Part shown: piece after piece, positions 31,501-39,218 of the stretch
How the letters are laid out: every line of letters begins with the position of its first letter
Position numbering within the stretch: the stretch's first letter is position 1
Assembly: GCA_947165595.1 (NCBI GenBank)
Contig: CAMVAV010000002.1
Coordinates: forward strand, 25,200 to 89,199
Direction: 5' to 3'
Length of the DNA stretch: 64,000 nucleotides
Source: an uncultured Clostridia bacterium
GTDB taxonomy: Bacteria; Bacillota; Clostridia; Oscillospirales; Oscillospiraceae
Program-made: the position numbers and the translations under genes
Notes under the pieces: generated by a model
Database searches by the model: none
Told to the model about the DNA's origin: nothing
Seen by the model: only the letters and a program-made list of their open reading frames with translations

Positions 31501-32037
31501 TCAAAAGTCGTAGCGCACGATCGCGCAGTTTTTCACTCCAAAGGCGGAGAACTCCTCGTTCGTCATTTCGCGGAAATAGGACTCGACAATGCGCGCAATG
31601 CCGTTGTGCGCCACAAGAATGCGGACCTTGTCCGGCTCCTTCTTCAAATCGTCGAGCAGGTTGTAGATGCGCTGCGCGACCTGAAGCATCGACTCTCCTG
31701 TGCCGTAGCGGCTGGCAATGGCCTTTTTCGCCTCGTGGAACTCCTTCCCGTCGCGCGGCGTGGACTCGTAGCGCCCGAAGTTCTGCTCCGTGAGGCGCGG
31801 CTCCGGATGCGCCGGGATGCCGGTGATCTCGGAGATGTGCTTCGCCGTGTCCGCCGCCCGGCAGAGCGGGGAGTAGAGTATCTCGTCCGCCGTCAGGCCC
31901 TGCTCCACGAATTTTCTGCCGGTTTCGACTGCCTGCTGATGCCCCAGCTCCGTCAGCGCGATATCGGTCGCGCCGCAAATCTTGTTCTCCACGTTCCACA
32001 CGGTCTGCCCGTGCCGTACAAAGTAGAAATGACCCAT
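31501..32037 (-). CDS. Histidine phosphatase (phosphoglycerate mutase superfamily)
   Basis: A 178-residue enzyme with the phosphohistidine motif 'YFVRHGQTVWN' (about residues 5-15), 'SPLCRAADTAKHI', the acid region 'EQNFGRYEST' and the second catalytic His in 'ILVAHNGIARIV'. It probably dephosphorylates a small metabolite; the substrate is unknown. The start ATG at 32037 overlaps the rhodanese stop as TAATG. Confidence 0.88.
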   Translation of the reverse strand: MGHFYFVRHGQTVWNVENKICGATDIALTELGHQQAVETGRKFVEQGLTADEILYSPLCRAADTAKHISEITGIPAHPEPRLTEQNFGRYESTPRDGKEFHEAKKAIASRYGTGESMLQVAQRIYNLLDDLKKEPDKVRILVAHNGIARIVESYFREMTNEEFSAFGVKNCAIVRYDF

Positions 32038-32357
32038 TATTTCTCGATTTCTCCGTTCCATTTGCTGATCCCGCCGAGGTTGCGGAGATTTGTGTATCCC
32101 ATGCCTTGCAGCTCCGCAACCGCGCGGCTGCTGCGCGCGCCGGAAAGGCAGTACACAAACAGCGGCGTGTCCAATTCGGGAATCCGATCCTCCGCCGCTC
32201 GAATCTCGGAAAGCGGCAGATTGACACTGCCGGGAATATGGCCCATGGCGTACTCGTCCGGGTTGCGCACGTCCAGCAGCATCGCGCCCGGCGTGGCGGC
32301 GCAGTTTCTGACGCCCTCGTTGATGTCGGGCTTGCGGGTGAAATCAAACAGTCCCAT
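32037..32357 (-). CDS. Single-domain rhodanese-like protein
   Basis: A 106-residue cytoplasmic rhodanese. The active loop is 'VYCLSGARSSRA' (catalytic Cys in CxxGxRS), preceded by 'LLDVRNPDEYAMGHIPGSVNLPL'. It carries persulfide sulfur between donors and acceptors. It is in the operon with an ArsC/Spx-like reductase and 9 kb of sulfur-related genes (metY, MOSC) lie in the same element. The ribosome site is modest (AAGAGAG). Confidence 0.9.
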   Translation of the reverse strand: MGLFDFTRKPDINEGVRNCAATPGAMLLDVRNPDEYAMGHIPGSVNLPLSEIRAAEDRIPELDTPLFVYCLSGARSSRAVAELQGMGYTNLRNLGGISKWNGEIEK

Positions 32358-32460
32358 CTTTTGTGCTCTCTTTCTTCCGGTATTCTTCCTCGGTCATGCA
32401 GTCATCTCGTCAAGCCGGAATGGTCGAGCTCCCGTAAAACCGGAGCCCGTTCCCGATCCG

Positions 32461-33174
32461 TCACCGCTTTTCCTTCCGCTTCTCCTGCTTTCGGACCGCC
32501 GCTTGCATCGCTTCGTTGGCCTCTTCATCCCAGACCGTCCTCTCAGGCCCGAGCGTACCGTACATCGTGTTCTCAAACGAATACGTTCTCTTCGCGGTCC
32601 GGATCAGCCTTTCGTTGTCCGTGTCGTCGGCGAACGTGCCCAGCCGGCTGTAAATATCCTGCGTGATCTCGTAGTCGTACTGCTCGCGCCCCTCGCGGCT
32701 GGTGTACATGATCTCGGCGAAGTACCGCCCCGTTTCGGGATCATAGTACGCCGTCCAGTTGTTGCCCTTCTTTTTTGTTTTCATGCTGCGCTCCTCCTCT
32801 TCCGCCGTCGTCAGTCCGTCGCCGACGCCCCGCTCCGCCGCCGATATGCCGCGCTGCTTCAGCGTGTCGCTGACAATGGCGTCGACCAGTGCCTCCCTGC
32901 TTTTACACTCCTCCGGGATCGCCACAATGGTGTACCATTTCCCCGGATAGTCCCAATGCTCCTGAAAATAAGCCTCCACCGGCCATCGGTCGACGACGGA
33001 CTCGATCTCGGGATGCAGCTTTTGTATCCGCTCAAGCGCCTCAGCGTAGACGCCCTCCCGGAACTCCGCGGCGTATTGCAGATCCTGCTCGCTGTGCTGC
33101 TCCATATTGCCGTCCTCCACGCAGGCGACGACCTGTTTGAGATCGTCGTTCCTGATCGCCTCAAGGATGTTCAT
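32461..33174 (-). CDS. Hypothetical protein, possibly two fused reading units
   Basis: A 237-residue soluble protein. The start at 33174 overlaps the DUF434 gene's stop as ATGA. The N-terminal part ('ILEAIRNDDLKQVVACVEDG', 'GKWYTIVAIPEECKSREALVDAIVSDTLKQRG') and C-terminal part ('NNWTAYYDPETGRYFAEIMYTSREG', 'RTYSFENTMYGTLGPERTVWDEEANEAMQ') look like separate domains. At the boundary, 'EEEERS-MKTKKKG' is encoded by GGAGGAG followed by an in-frame ATG at 32783, so a separate 107-residue product may also be made. No family is recognised. Confidence 0.65.
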   Translation of the reverse strand: MNILEAIRNDDLKQVVACVEDGNMEQHSEQDLQYAAEFREGVYAEALERIQKLHPEIESVVDRWPVEAYFQEHWDYPGKWYTIVAIPEECKSREALVDAIVSDTLKQRGISAAERGVGDGLTTAEEEERSMKTKKKGNNWTAYYDPETGRYFAEIMYTSREGREQYDYEITQDIYSRLGTFADDTDNERLIRTAKRTYSFENTMYGTLGPERTVWDEEANEAMQAAVRKQEKRKEKR

Positions 33175-33890
33175 GCTTCCATCGGCTCCAAAATCTTCAC
33201 ATAGGGATACTCCCCAAGCTCCGCGGCGATGGCCCGTCTGGCCAGGTTGAACCATGACCTGCATTGGTCGAGGATGATCGCGTCGCCCGTCACAACCTGA
33301 TCCTTCGTGTAAAGCGCGCGGTCCACGTCGTTGATAACGGAGAAATCCGCCTGCACGGGCGAAGCCTCCATGATCTCCGCGATCCGCGCCTTGAGGCGGC
33401 CGGAGTTCGATACAGGGGCGTCCAGATAGAAATGCGCCACGCCCGCCTTCTCCCGCTCCAGCACGCTTCTGACCGCGCGGATCGCCATATCGGTCTTGTC
33501 GATCAGGCGGTAGTTTCCGCGCAGTCCCGCCAGATCCCGAACCGTTCCGTCCATGCACAAAAGAAGCGTGGAGCCGGCGAACGCGATCTCAAGCGAGATG
33601 ATGGTATTGAACCCGTCGATATGTACGGTCGAGCCCTCCGGCAGGGCAGGCAGTTCCTTCGCTTTTCGCGCCAGAATGCTTTCCTCCGGGGAAACGCTGC
33701 GCGTCAGCGCCAGCCGCTGGCGCTCGGAGAGCAGGTAGTGGTTCCCGACGAACTCGGACGCCGACTTGATCGGATAACCGCGGTTGATCAGATAGAAGAG
33801 GTCGTTTCCGGCACGCCTCAATGCATCGAGATGCCTGCTGAAATCCCGCTCGTCCGTCGGGCAATATCCTCTCGCCACTACTTCGGGCAT
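33171..33890 (-). CDS. DUF434 domain protein
   Basis: A 239-residue soluble protein. The N-terminus 'RGYCPTDERDFSRHLDALRRAGNDLFYLINRGYPIKSASEFVGNHYLLSERQRLAL' is the DUF434 signature; a second domain follows with 'VHIDGFNTIISLEIAFAGSTLLLCMDG'. The function is unknown; the second domain's Asp-rich motifs suggest a nuclease or phosphatase fold (inference only). GGAGGG precedes the ATG at 33890; the longer track start is rejected. It is coupled to the next gene by ATGA. Confidence 0.8.
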   Translation of the reverse strand: MPEVVARGYCPTDERDFSRHLDALRRAGNDLFYLINRGYPIKSASEFVGNHYLLSERQRLALTRSVSPEESILARKAKELPALPEGSTVHIDGFNTIISLEIAFAGSTLLLCMDGTVRDLAGLRGNYRLIDKTDMAIRAVRSVLEREKAGVAHFYLDAPVSNSGRLKARIAEIMEASPVQADFSVINDVDRALYTKDQVVTGDAIILDQCRSWFNLARRAIAAELGEYPYVKILEPMEA

Positions 33891-33907
33891 GAACCTTCGC
33901 CCTCCGG

Positions 33908-34132
33908 TCAATAGATTTGCTTGATGTCCTTCGGCTCGATCCCGACACGGGCGCAAAACGCATCCACGTCGCTCCGGCTGCGCGTCAGCTCGTATTCGCG
34001 GAACCTGCCTGTCTTGCGGTCAAGAAAGCCTACGACCGTCTCGCCGGTGCAGATGCTGGACCGGACCGCAGGCTCCTGCGTCGCGGGATCGTAGGGGATC
34101 CGCGGCTGTTCGCGTTTCCGAAACAGGCTCAT
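33908..34132 (-). CDS. Hypothetical small protein
   Basis: A 74-residue protein, 'MSLFRKREQPRIPYDPATQEP...', with a mid-region 'SSICTGETVVGFLDRKTGRFREYELT'. Its ATG overlaps the stop of the ArsC/Spx-like gene as ATGA. The real gene is only the tail of the track ORF. It is probably conserved among Clostridia, but I cannot name a family. Confidence 0.6.
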   Translation of the reverse strand: MSLFRKREQPRIPYDPATQEPAVRSSICTGETVVGFLDRKTGRFREYELTRSRSDVDAFCARVGIEPKDIKQIY

Positions 34133-34482
34133 TTCAGGACCCGCGCTTTCCACTCGTCTTCCTTGAACCCCACCAGCACAAAGCCGTCGCCCACGAGGAG
34201 CGGGCGCTTGACGAGCATACCGTCGGGCGCGAGCAGCTCGAACTGCTCCGCCTCGCTCATGGTCGGGAGCTTGTCCTTGAGGTGCAGCTCCTTGTATGGA
34301 AGCCCGCTGGTGTTGAAGAGCTTTTTCAGCGGCAGACCGCTCTGCTTGTGCCATGCCTTCAGCTCGGCAAGCGTGGGCCTCTCGTCCCTGATGTGGCGCT
34401 CGTCGCAGGCGACGCCGTTTGCGTCCAGCCACTTCTTCGCCTTCTGGCAGGTCGTGCATTTTGGATAGCAGATGAATTGCAT
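34129..34482 (-). CDS. ArsC/Spx-family reductase-like protein
   Basis: A 117-residue thioredoxin-fold protein of the ArsC/Spx/YffB family. The N-terminal redox motif is 'YPKCTTCQKAKKWLDANGV' (CxxC) and the family hallmark 'KRPLLVGDGFVLVGFKEDEW' is present, with Arg before PLL as in arsenate-reductase-type members. It could be a glutaredoxin- or thioredoxin-linked reductase, or a regulator. GGAGGA lies before the ATG and a promoter lies 64 bp upstream. It leads the eight-gene row to 30659. Confidence 0.85.
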   Translation of the reverse strand: MQFICYPKCTTCQKAKKWLDANGVACDERHIRDERPTLAELKAWHKQSGLPLKKLFNTSGLPYKELHLKDKLPTMSEAEQFELLAPDGMLVKRPLLVGDGFVLVGFKEDEWKARVLK

Positions 34483-34545
34483 AGGGCAAATCCTCCTTCA
34501 ATCCTGATGATCCGTTACCTCATTCCAAGACGATATATATGCTTG

Positions 34546-34573
34546 ATTATAGCATATTTTTATATTTTGTCGA
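34546..34573 (-). promoter_or_regulatory. Promoter of the eight-gene row
   Basis: TCGACA (34568-34573), a 16-bp spacer and TATAAT (34546-34551) on the minus strand in an AT-rich patch. Confidence 0.65.
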
Positions 34574-34727
34574 GCAAATACTGCATTCGTTGTAAATGTG
34601 CTTGTCCATTTTCAAATTCTTCGTTATAATGTATTCGCTCGACGGCCAGGTTTTTGACGGCTTTAAATCCACATTTCTGCAAATCGGGGTTCATCGCATA
34701 TCGTCTAAGCAGCGAATCGGTTGACAT
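34560..34727 (-). CDS. Possible small protein in an AT-rich patch
   Basis: A 55-residue ORF, 'MSTDSLLRRYAMNPDLQKCG...', with protein-like composition but much lower GC than its neighbours and no ribosome site. It overlaps the -35 of the promoter above. It may be the tail of a lost gene acquired from elsewhere. Confidence 0.35.
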   Translation of the reverse strand: MSTDSLLRRYAMNPDLQKCGFKAVKNLAVERIHYNEEFENGQAHLQRMQYLLDKI

Positions 34728-34816
34728 AATGTGCATCATGTTATTTGGACGGCAGAGCATATCCGCCGCCCTGTTTTGCTTTACAAAAGGAACGACAAAA
34801 TGAGGAGGATCGGCGT

Positions 34817-35854
34817 ATGCGTTTTTCGGTATGCAATCTGAAGGGGTATTGCCAAGAGCTCATGGAGAAGCACGGCGTTGACGGCGAATGCGCCGCGACG
34901 GTCGCCGACATGCTCCTTGACGCGGAGCTGACCGGCGTCGCCACGCACGGCGTCAGCCGGCTCGCGATCTATCTGGAGCGCGTGGACAAGGGGCTGGTGT
35001 CAAAGCGCAACGACACGCGGATCGTTCGCGAAAGCCCCTCCGCCGCAGCCATCGACGCGGGCAACAGTCTCGGCGCGGTGGGCGCGAAATTCGCGATGGA
35101 AACCTGCGTCCGCAAGGCAAGGGAAACCGGCTGCTGCTTTGCGACGGTCAGGAACTCCAATCACTTCGGCGCGGCGGCTTACTACACGCGCATGGCGGCG
35201 GATGCGGACATGATCGGCTTCTGCTGCACGAACCTGACGGCAAAAATCGCGCCGCACGGCGCGGCGGAGCCGTTCATGGGCACCGACCCGATCTCCGTCG
35301 CCGTACCGTCGAAGAGCTTTCCCGTTGTGCTGGACATGACGCCGTCGGTTGTGGCGCTGGGCAAGCTGATCCTCGCGCAGAAGCTGGGCAAGGATATCCC
35401 GCTCGGCTGGGCGCTGGACCGGGACGGCAATCCCACGACCGACCCCGCGGCGGGGCGCGCCGGCTCGCTGATCCCCATCGGCGGGCCGAAGGGCAGCGGC
35501 CTCGCGCTGATGGTGGAGGCGCTGGCCGGCATTCTGAGCGGCGCGGGCACGGCGACGCACCTGCACGACCTCTATGCGTTCGACGCGCCGCAGGGCGTGG
35601 GGCATTTCCTCGGCGCGATCGACGTTTCGCACTTTCTGGACGCGGACGTGTTCCGTGCGGGCGTGGGCGCCATGATCCGCGAGGTCAAGGCGCTCAAACG
35701 CGCCGAGGGCGTCGGCGAGGTGCTTCTCCCCGGCGAGCGCGCGGCGCGCAGCGCGGCAAAGAAAGCCGCTGAGGGTATTGACGTGCCGGAGGCGGTCTGC
35801 GCGGAGCTCAACGCGCTGGGCGAGCCGTTCGGCATGAAGCTGGAGGAAGGATAG
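34817..35854 (+). CDS. Malate/L-lactate dehydrogenase family oxidoreductase (Ldh_2)
   Basis: A 345-residue NAD(P)-dependent 2-hydroxyacid dehydrogenase of the Ldh_2 (YlbC/ComC/DlgD) family, not the classical LDH fold. Signatures are 'ELTGVATHGVSRLAIYLERV', 'VRNSNHFGAAAYYTRMAAD' (catalytic His), 'GTDPISVAVPS' and 'GGPKGSGLALMVEALAGILSGA'. GAGGAGG lies 8 bases before the ATG. A broken D-hydroxyacid dehydrogenase gene starts 3 bases after its stop, so the two probably formed a hydroxyacid-oxidising pair. Alternative substrates include 2,3-diketogulonate, sulfolactate or ureidoglycolate. Confidence 0.9.
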   Translation: MRFSVCNLKGYCQELMEKHGVDGECAATVADMLLDAELTGVATHGVSRLAIYLERVDKGLVSKRNDTRIVRESPSAAAIDAGNSLGAVGAKFAMETCVRKARETGCCFATVRNSNHFGAAAYYTRMAADADMIGFCCTNLTAKIAPHGAAEPFMGTDPISVAVPSKSFPVVLDMTPSVVALGKLILAQKLGKDIPLGWALDRDGNPTTDPAAGRAGSLIPIGGPKGSGLALMVEALAGILSGAGTATHLHDLYAFDAPQGVGHFLGAIDVSHFLDADVFRAGVGAMIREVKALKRAEGVGEVLLPGERAARSAAKKAAEGIDVPEAVCAELNALGEPFGMKLEEG

Positions 35855-35857
35855 AAT

Positions 35858-36411
35858 ATGGCTAAAATTGTTGTGACCGAACAGATCGACCCCGTGGGGA
35901 TCGCGCTGCTCAAGGCGGCGGGACACGAGGTCGCGGAGCTGGACATGAGGGGCGGCGTCGCCGTCGAGCCAGCGCGCGTGCGGGACGCCGACGCGCTGCT
36001 GGTACGCATCGCAGAGGTGGGGCGTGGGCTGATCGAAGCTTGTCCCCGGCTGCGGCTGATCTCCAAGCACGGCGTCGGCGTGGACAACATCGACGTGGAG
36101 GCGGCAAAGGCGCGCGGGAATTCGCGCTGATGAAGCCCGGCGCGATCTTTATCAACTGCGGACGCGGCGCGCTGGTGGACGAGCAGGCGCTGATCGGCGC
36201 GCTGCAAAGCGGACACCTCGGCGGCGCGGGCCTCGACGTGACGGCGCGGGAGCCATGCCCGCCGGACAGTCCGCTGTTCGCCATGTCCAACGTGCTGCTG
36301 ACGCCGCATTACGCCCCAAACACGACGGAGGCGGCGGCTGCCGTGTCTCGCGTCGCCGCGCAGAACGTCATCGACTTTTTTGAAAATCGCCCCATCGAGG
36401 GGCTTTTGTGA
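35858..36411 (+). pseudogene. D-2-hydroxyacid dehydrogenase (SerA-like) with internal deletion and frameshift
   Basis: The first 85 codons ('AKIVVTEQIDPVGIALLKAAG', 'PRLRLISKHGVGVDNIDVEAAKARG') are a normal N-terminus. The frame then stops at 36130, but from about 36116 another frame carries the C-terminal part ('REFALMKPGAIFINCGRGALVDEQALIGAL', 'LLTPHYAPNTTEAAAAV'). The intervening about 120 residues, including the GxGxxG NAD-binding motif, are missing. The junction has GCGCG-rich sequence that could have been a short direct repeat. A GCCCC/GGGGC hairpin with TTTT overlaps the old stop codon and may end transcription. Confidence 0.85.
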
Positions 36412-36459
36412 GGACGCGATGATGCTTTTTTCGGCGTTCCGTTTCTTTCTGCCATAGCG

Positions 36460-37926
36460 TCAAACAGTCCACTTGACCTCGACGCTGTTTTCCGCGACCT
36501 CGATCCGTTCGATAAACTGTGCGGCAACCAGTTTCTTTTCTTCAAAGCCGAGCGTTCGGAATTCCATCCTGTCCGGAAGCTTTGGCCCTGCGGTCTCGCG
36601 CTTGCGCGCCTCCAGCAGCTCTGCGCGCTGCTTCTCCAATTTGATAATGGCGCGTTGGAGGTATGCGCCCGTCATGTCGTCGCTTTCCGCGAAAGCTTCC
36701 ACAAGTCTGTCCGCGCGGCGATCCAGCTCCTCCAGCTTTGCCGACCAGATATCCCGCTCGATGACAGGGGTATCCTGCGGACACTCCAGCAGAAGCCGCT
36801 CAATTTCTCCGGCAATCGTTTTCTCCAGTTCGTCGAGACCGGCTCCGATCTTCGCATCGCAGCGCTTCAGATGATACCGTCCGCTGCATGTCATCCGGCG
36901 ATACCGCTTTTCCGTCTGCACCTTGACGCTGTAACCGCATTTGGCGCACTTGAGAAGGCCGCTGAGCCATGTATGCGTTCCCTTGCCGCTGTTTCCGATC
37001 TGCGTGTTGCGCGCCAGCTTTTCCTGGCACGCCAGCCACAGCCCGGCGGGTACGACGCCCGGACTGTTCAGCACCGCGACATTCTGCTCCCGGACGGTTC
37101 TGTACTTTCGCTCGTTGGCTTCACGCTTACCGTAGAGCAGCAGGCCGTGCACGCCGTCAAACGCGTCCTCGGGCGAAATGACGCTGGCGCCCAACGCCTT
37201 GTAGTACAGCCGCACCTGCTCGTCCGCCATCGCATAGACCGGGTTGTGCAAAAGCCGTGAAACGCTGACATTGTCCCAGAGTTCCCGCCTCGCACATGGG
37301 ATCCCGCTCTCATTCAAGCCCCTCGCAACACTGCCGAGGGACGCGTCCGCTTCCGCGTACTCTTCAAAAATGCGCCGGACGACCGCGGCCTGCTCCGCGT
37401 TCTGCGTAAGCGTCGGGATCATTCGCCCATCCGCTCCCCGCGCGCGCCCGATGAGGAAGCCGTAGGGCGCCGGTCCGCCCGGCCACGCCCCGAGCGCCGT
37501 GCGAGCTGCATAGTTGTCCTTAACGCGCTCCGCCGTCGTCTCCCGCTCCAGCTGCGCAAACACCATGATGATGTGCAGCATGGCTCGTCCCATCGGCGAG
37601 GAGGTGTCGAAGTTTTCCGTTACGGAAACGAACTCCACATCGTTTTCCCGCAGGACGTTCCATAGCTGGCCGAAGTCAGCTATGGAACGGGAGAACCTGT
37701 CCAGCCGGTACACGTAGAGCTTGCTGACCCTGCCCGCCCGAATGTCCCTGAGCAGCCGGCGAAAGTCCGGGCGCTCCGTGTTCTTGCCGGAATAGCCCCT
37801 GTCCTGATAGGTCCTGATGTGCTCGTTCGCGGAAGCCTTGCGGCAGAGGTCGAGCTGCGCGGCGACGGAAAGGCTGTCCTTCTTTTCAACGGACTGGCGC
37901 GCATAAGCCGCTTCATACCGCTCCAC
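36460..37926 (-). CDS. Large serine recombinase (integrase of the 10.7-kb element)
   Basis: A 488-residue site-specific recombinase. The N-terminal resolvase domain has the nucleophile in 'AAYARQSVEKKDSLS', then 'SKLYVYRLDRFSRS' and 'MLHIIMVFAQLERETTAERVKDN'. The recombinase domain follows, then a zinc ribbon ('LKCAKCGYSVKV...MTCSG') and a coiled-coil C-terminus. It starts with GTG, 3 bases after a 46-codon ORF. It lies at the right end of the interval whose att sites are at 27475-27506 and 38205-38236, and probably catalysed that integration. Excision would need a directionality factor; the small upstream gene is a candidate only by position. Confidence 0.93.
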   Translation of the reverse strand: MERYEAAYARQSVEKKDSLSVAAQLDLCRKASANEHIRTYQDRGYSGKNTERPDFRRLLRDIRAGRVSKLYVYRLDRFSRSIADFGQLWNVLRENDVEFVSVTENFDTSSPMGRAMLHIIMVFAQLERETTAERVKDNYAARTALGAWPGGPAPYGFLIGRARGADGRMIPTLTQNAEQAAVVRRIFEEYAEADASLGSVARGLNESGIPCARRELWDNVSVSRLLHNPVYAMADEQVRLYYKALGASVISPEDAFDGVHGLLLYGKREANERKYRTVREQNVAVLNSPGVVPAGLWLACQEKLARNTQIGNSGKGTHTWLSGLLKCAKCGYSVKVQTEKRYRRMTCSGRYHLKRCDAKIGAGLDELEKTIAGEIERLLLECPQDTPVIERDIWSAKLEELDRRADRLVEAFAESDDMTGAYLQRAIIKLEKQRAELLEARKRETAGPKLPDRMEFRTLGFEEKKLVAAQFIERIEVAENSVEVKWTV

Positions 37927-37929
37927 GTC

Positions 37930-38070
37930 TTACGCTCCCTTTCCCTGCCGAAGCGCTTCCTTCCGGCGCTGCGTACGGATCAGCGCCGCGCAGGTTTGGC
38001 GCACACTCGCCAGCCGTTCCATGCGCTCCTCCTCCGTTGCATGCTCCGGATGGGTCTGCCTGATCTCCAT
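37930..38070 (-). CDS. 46-residue basic protein upstream of the serine recombinase
   Basis: 'MEIRQTHPEHATEEERMERLASVRQTC...' is a charged, helical small protein ending 3 bases before the recombinase GTG. GGGAGG is 8 bases before the ATG and lies in the loop of a perfect hairpin (38075-38093). It is hidden within a longer track ORF that also covers the deacetylase fragment. Role unknown; by position it could regulate or assist recombination. Confidence 0.65.
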   Translation of the reverse strand: MEIRQTHPEHATEEERMERLASVRQTCAALIRTQRRKEALRQGKGA

Positions 38071-38074
38071 AGCG

Positions 38075-38093
38075 TTGACACCTCCCGTGTCAA
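38075..38093. promoter_or_regulatory. Hairpin presenting the ribosome site of the small gene and recombinase
   Basis: TTGACAC and GTGTCAA form a perfect 7-bp stem; the loop (GGGAG on the minus strand) contains the Shine-Dalgarno sequence. It could act as a translational switch or, as DNA, as an operator. Confidence 0.55.
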
Positions 38094-38204
38094 GCCTATG
38101 AGGCATGGGGTTCGGAAAGACTACGACCGCGCCGGATTTCTTCTCCGCGGACGCCGGGCTTGTTGATACGGCGCGGCACGCCTCCCGCTCCGTGAAAGGA
38201 CCTT

Positions 38205-38236
38205 CCCCTGTTTGGGATCGCTCCACATCCCATTGG
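38205..38236. other. Right attachment site (attR-like) of the 10.7-kb element
   Basis: The element arm TGTTTGGGA lies left and the chromosomal arm ATTGG lies right of the core CTCC. It mirrors attL. In the reconstructed element site, two 9-bp arms flank 10 bases whose middle two are TC. Confidence 0.75.
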
Positions 38237-38562
38237 ATCGGCTCCATGCCGATGGAGCGGATGGCGGAGATCACATGGTTGTCATACTCGCCGAAGGGAC
38301 AGCGGATCAGCGTCGGCGTCACGCCGGTGAGCGCCTCGATCGTCCGGTTGCACCCCTCGACGTCCGCGACGATCTGATCGGCGGTCAGAGAATTGTAATG
38401 ATCGTGCTTGCCGGAGTGGTTCATCAGCTCGTGCCCGTGCGCGACGATCGCGCGGGCGGTGTCCGGGTACTGCTCCGCCCACGCGCCGACGACGAAAAAC
38501 GTCGCCTTGATGCCGTACTCGTCCAGCACGTCCAGGATCTTCTGCGTATTGTCCGCGCCCCA
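38224..38562 (-). pseudogene. 5'-truncated first half of the interrupted polysaccharide deacetylase
   Basis: Encodes 'WGADNTQKILDVLDEYGIKATFFVVGAW', 'GHELMNHSGKHDHYNSL' (NodB motif with metal His pair) and 'LIRCPFGEYDN', ending 'GMEPIQWDV' at the att core. The expected N-terminal signal/anchor and 'SFD' motif before 'WGADN' are missing; just upstream is a terminator-like hairpin, so a second event removed the 5' end. The gene would be inactive even without the inserted element. Confidence 0.85.
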
Positions 38563-38576
38563 GGGTGACGGCAGAA

Positions 38577-38619
38577 TGCGGCAAGCCCCAAAATCAAGGG
38601 CTTGCCGCACTTTTGTTTT
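38577..38619 (+). terminator. Plus-strand intrinsic terminator without an obvious gene
   Basis: TGCGGCAAGCCC / GGGCTTGCCGCA, 12-bp perfect stem, followed by CTTTTGTTTT. No plus-strand gene precedes it; it may be left over from a deleted gene. The gap 38626-38933 holds no convincing gene. Confidence 0.7.
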
Positions 38620-38893
38620 CGTCACTATTCTACAGCACGCAGGCTAATTTTGCAAGGATTTATTAGGAGGGCCGCAAAATAAGCATACTTTTTTGCAGGA
38701 GTGGCATCGGTACTATCCGGTTCAATCGCCGCGCCGCCTGCCAAGTCCGCGGGCAGCGTCGGGGATTGCTTCACCTGCCGCAATCCAAGGGCAGGAGGCG
38801 TATCTTTGGCCGGAAAAAGGCCGCTGGTTCATCGCCGCCAAGCCGGAGTATATCAAAAATTGGACGAGCCGGAAGCACCAGCTGAAGCGAACA

Positions 38894-38935
38894 CCGCTGC
38901 CTGTGCAAACTGAACTGCACGGGCAGCGGCTTTTT
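38894..38935 (+). terminator. Second plus-strand terminator, convergent with the XRE gene
   Basis: CCGCTGCCTGTGCA / TGCACGGGCAGCGG (one wobble) followed by CTTTTT; the T-run overlaps the XRE gene's stop. A weak plus-strand ORF (38701-38913) is upstream but does not look like a known protein. Confidence 0.7.
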
Positions 38936-39218
38936 ACTGCTTCTTGTTCAGGATGTGTTCAGGGATGAGCGCGGCATTGATAAGCTCGGCGGGATCGACC
39001 TCCAGCGCATCGGCTATGTTGTAAAAGGCTTCCATTGAGAACGCCCGCACCATGTTCGGCGCTTCAATGGCGCTCAAATGCGAACGGCTGATGCCCGCTT
39101 TCTCCGCAAGCTGATCCTGCGACATTCCGCGCATCTTCCGCAAAGCGGCTATGGCAATGCCAAGCTGAATAAACCTGTCCCTGTTTTTGAAACTGATCGG
39201 TTCCTTTGCCAATATCAA
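38934..39218 (-). CDS. XRE-family helix-turn-helix regulator
   Basis: A 94-residue DNA-binding protein. The HTH spans 'IAALRKMRGMSQDQLAEKAGISRSHLSAIEAPN' (about residues 22-55); the C-terminus 'YNIADALEVDPAELINAALIP' is typical of phage/ICE-type repressors. It starts with TTG (AAAGGCGG upstream; a second in-frame TTG 6 bases on is equally possible). A TATAAT at 39239-39244 lies just upstream. It probably regulates the adjacent recombinase module. A plus-strand promoter-like TTGACT lies at about 39284. Confidence 0.88.
   Translation of the reverse strand: MILAKEPISFKNRDRFIQLGIAIAALRKMRGMSQDQLAEKAGISRSHLSAIEAPNMVRAFSMEAFYNIADALEVDPAELINAALIPEHILNKKQ

Larger units (their letters stand above)
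27489..38223. mobile_element. 10.7-kb integrative element (serine-recombinase type) inside a polysaccharide deacetylase gene
   Basis: The evidence has three parts. First, the deacetylase halves at 27241-27498 and 38224-38562 rejoin in frame when the interval is removed. Second, the junctions reconstruct into two different inverted-repeat sites sharing the central TC, the hallmark of large serine integrases. Third, a large serine recombinase gene (36460-37926) with a small upstream ORF lies 150 bp inside the right junction. Inside are a tRNA-like fragment, C39-like and MOSC genes, metY, an eight-gene operon, an Ldh-type dehydrogenase and a broken hydroxyacid dehydrogenase. No relaxase or transfer genes are inside, so if mobile it would need help. 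The cargo looks chromosomal, so a larger original element with later deletion or exchange is possible. Confidence 0.75.
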
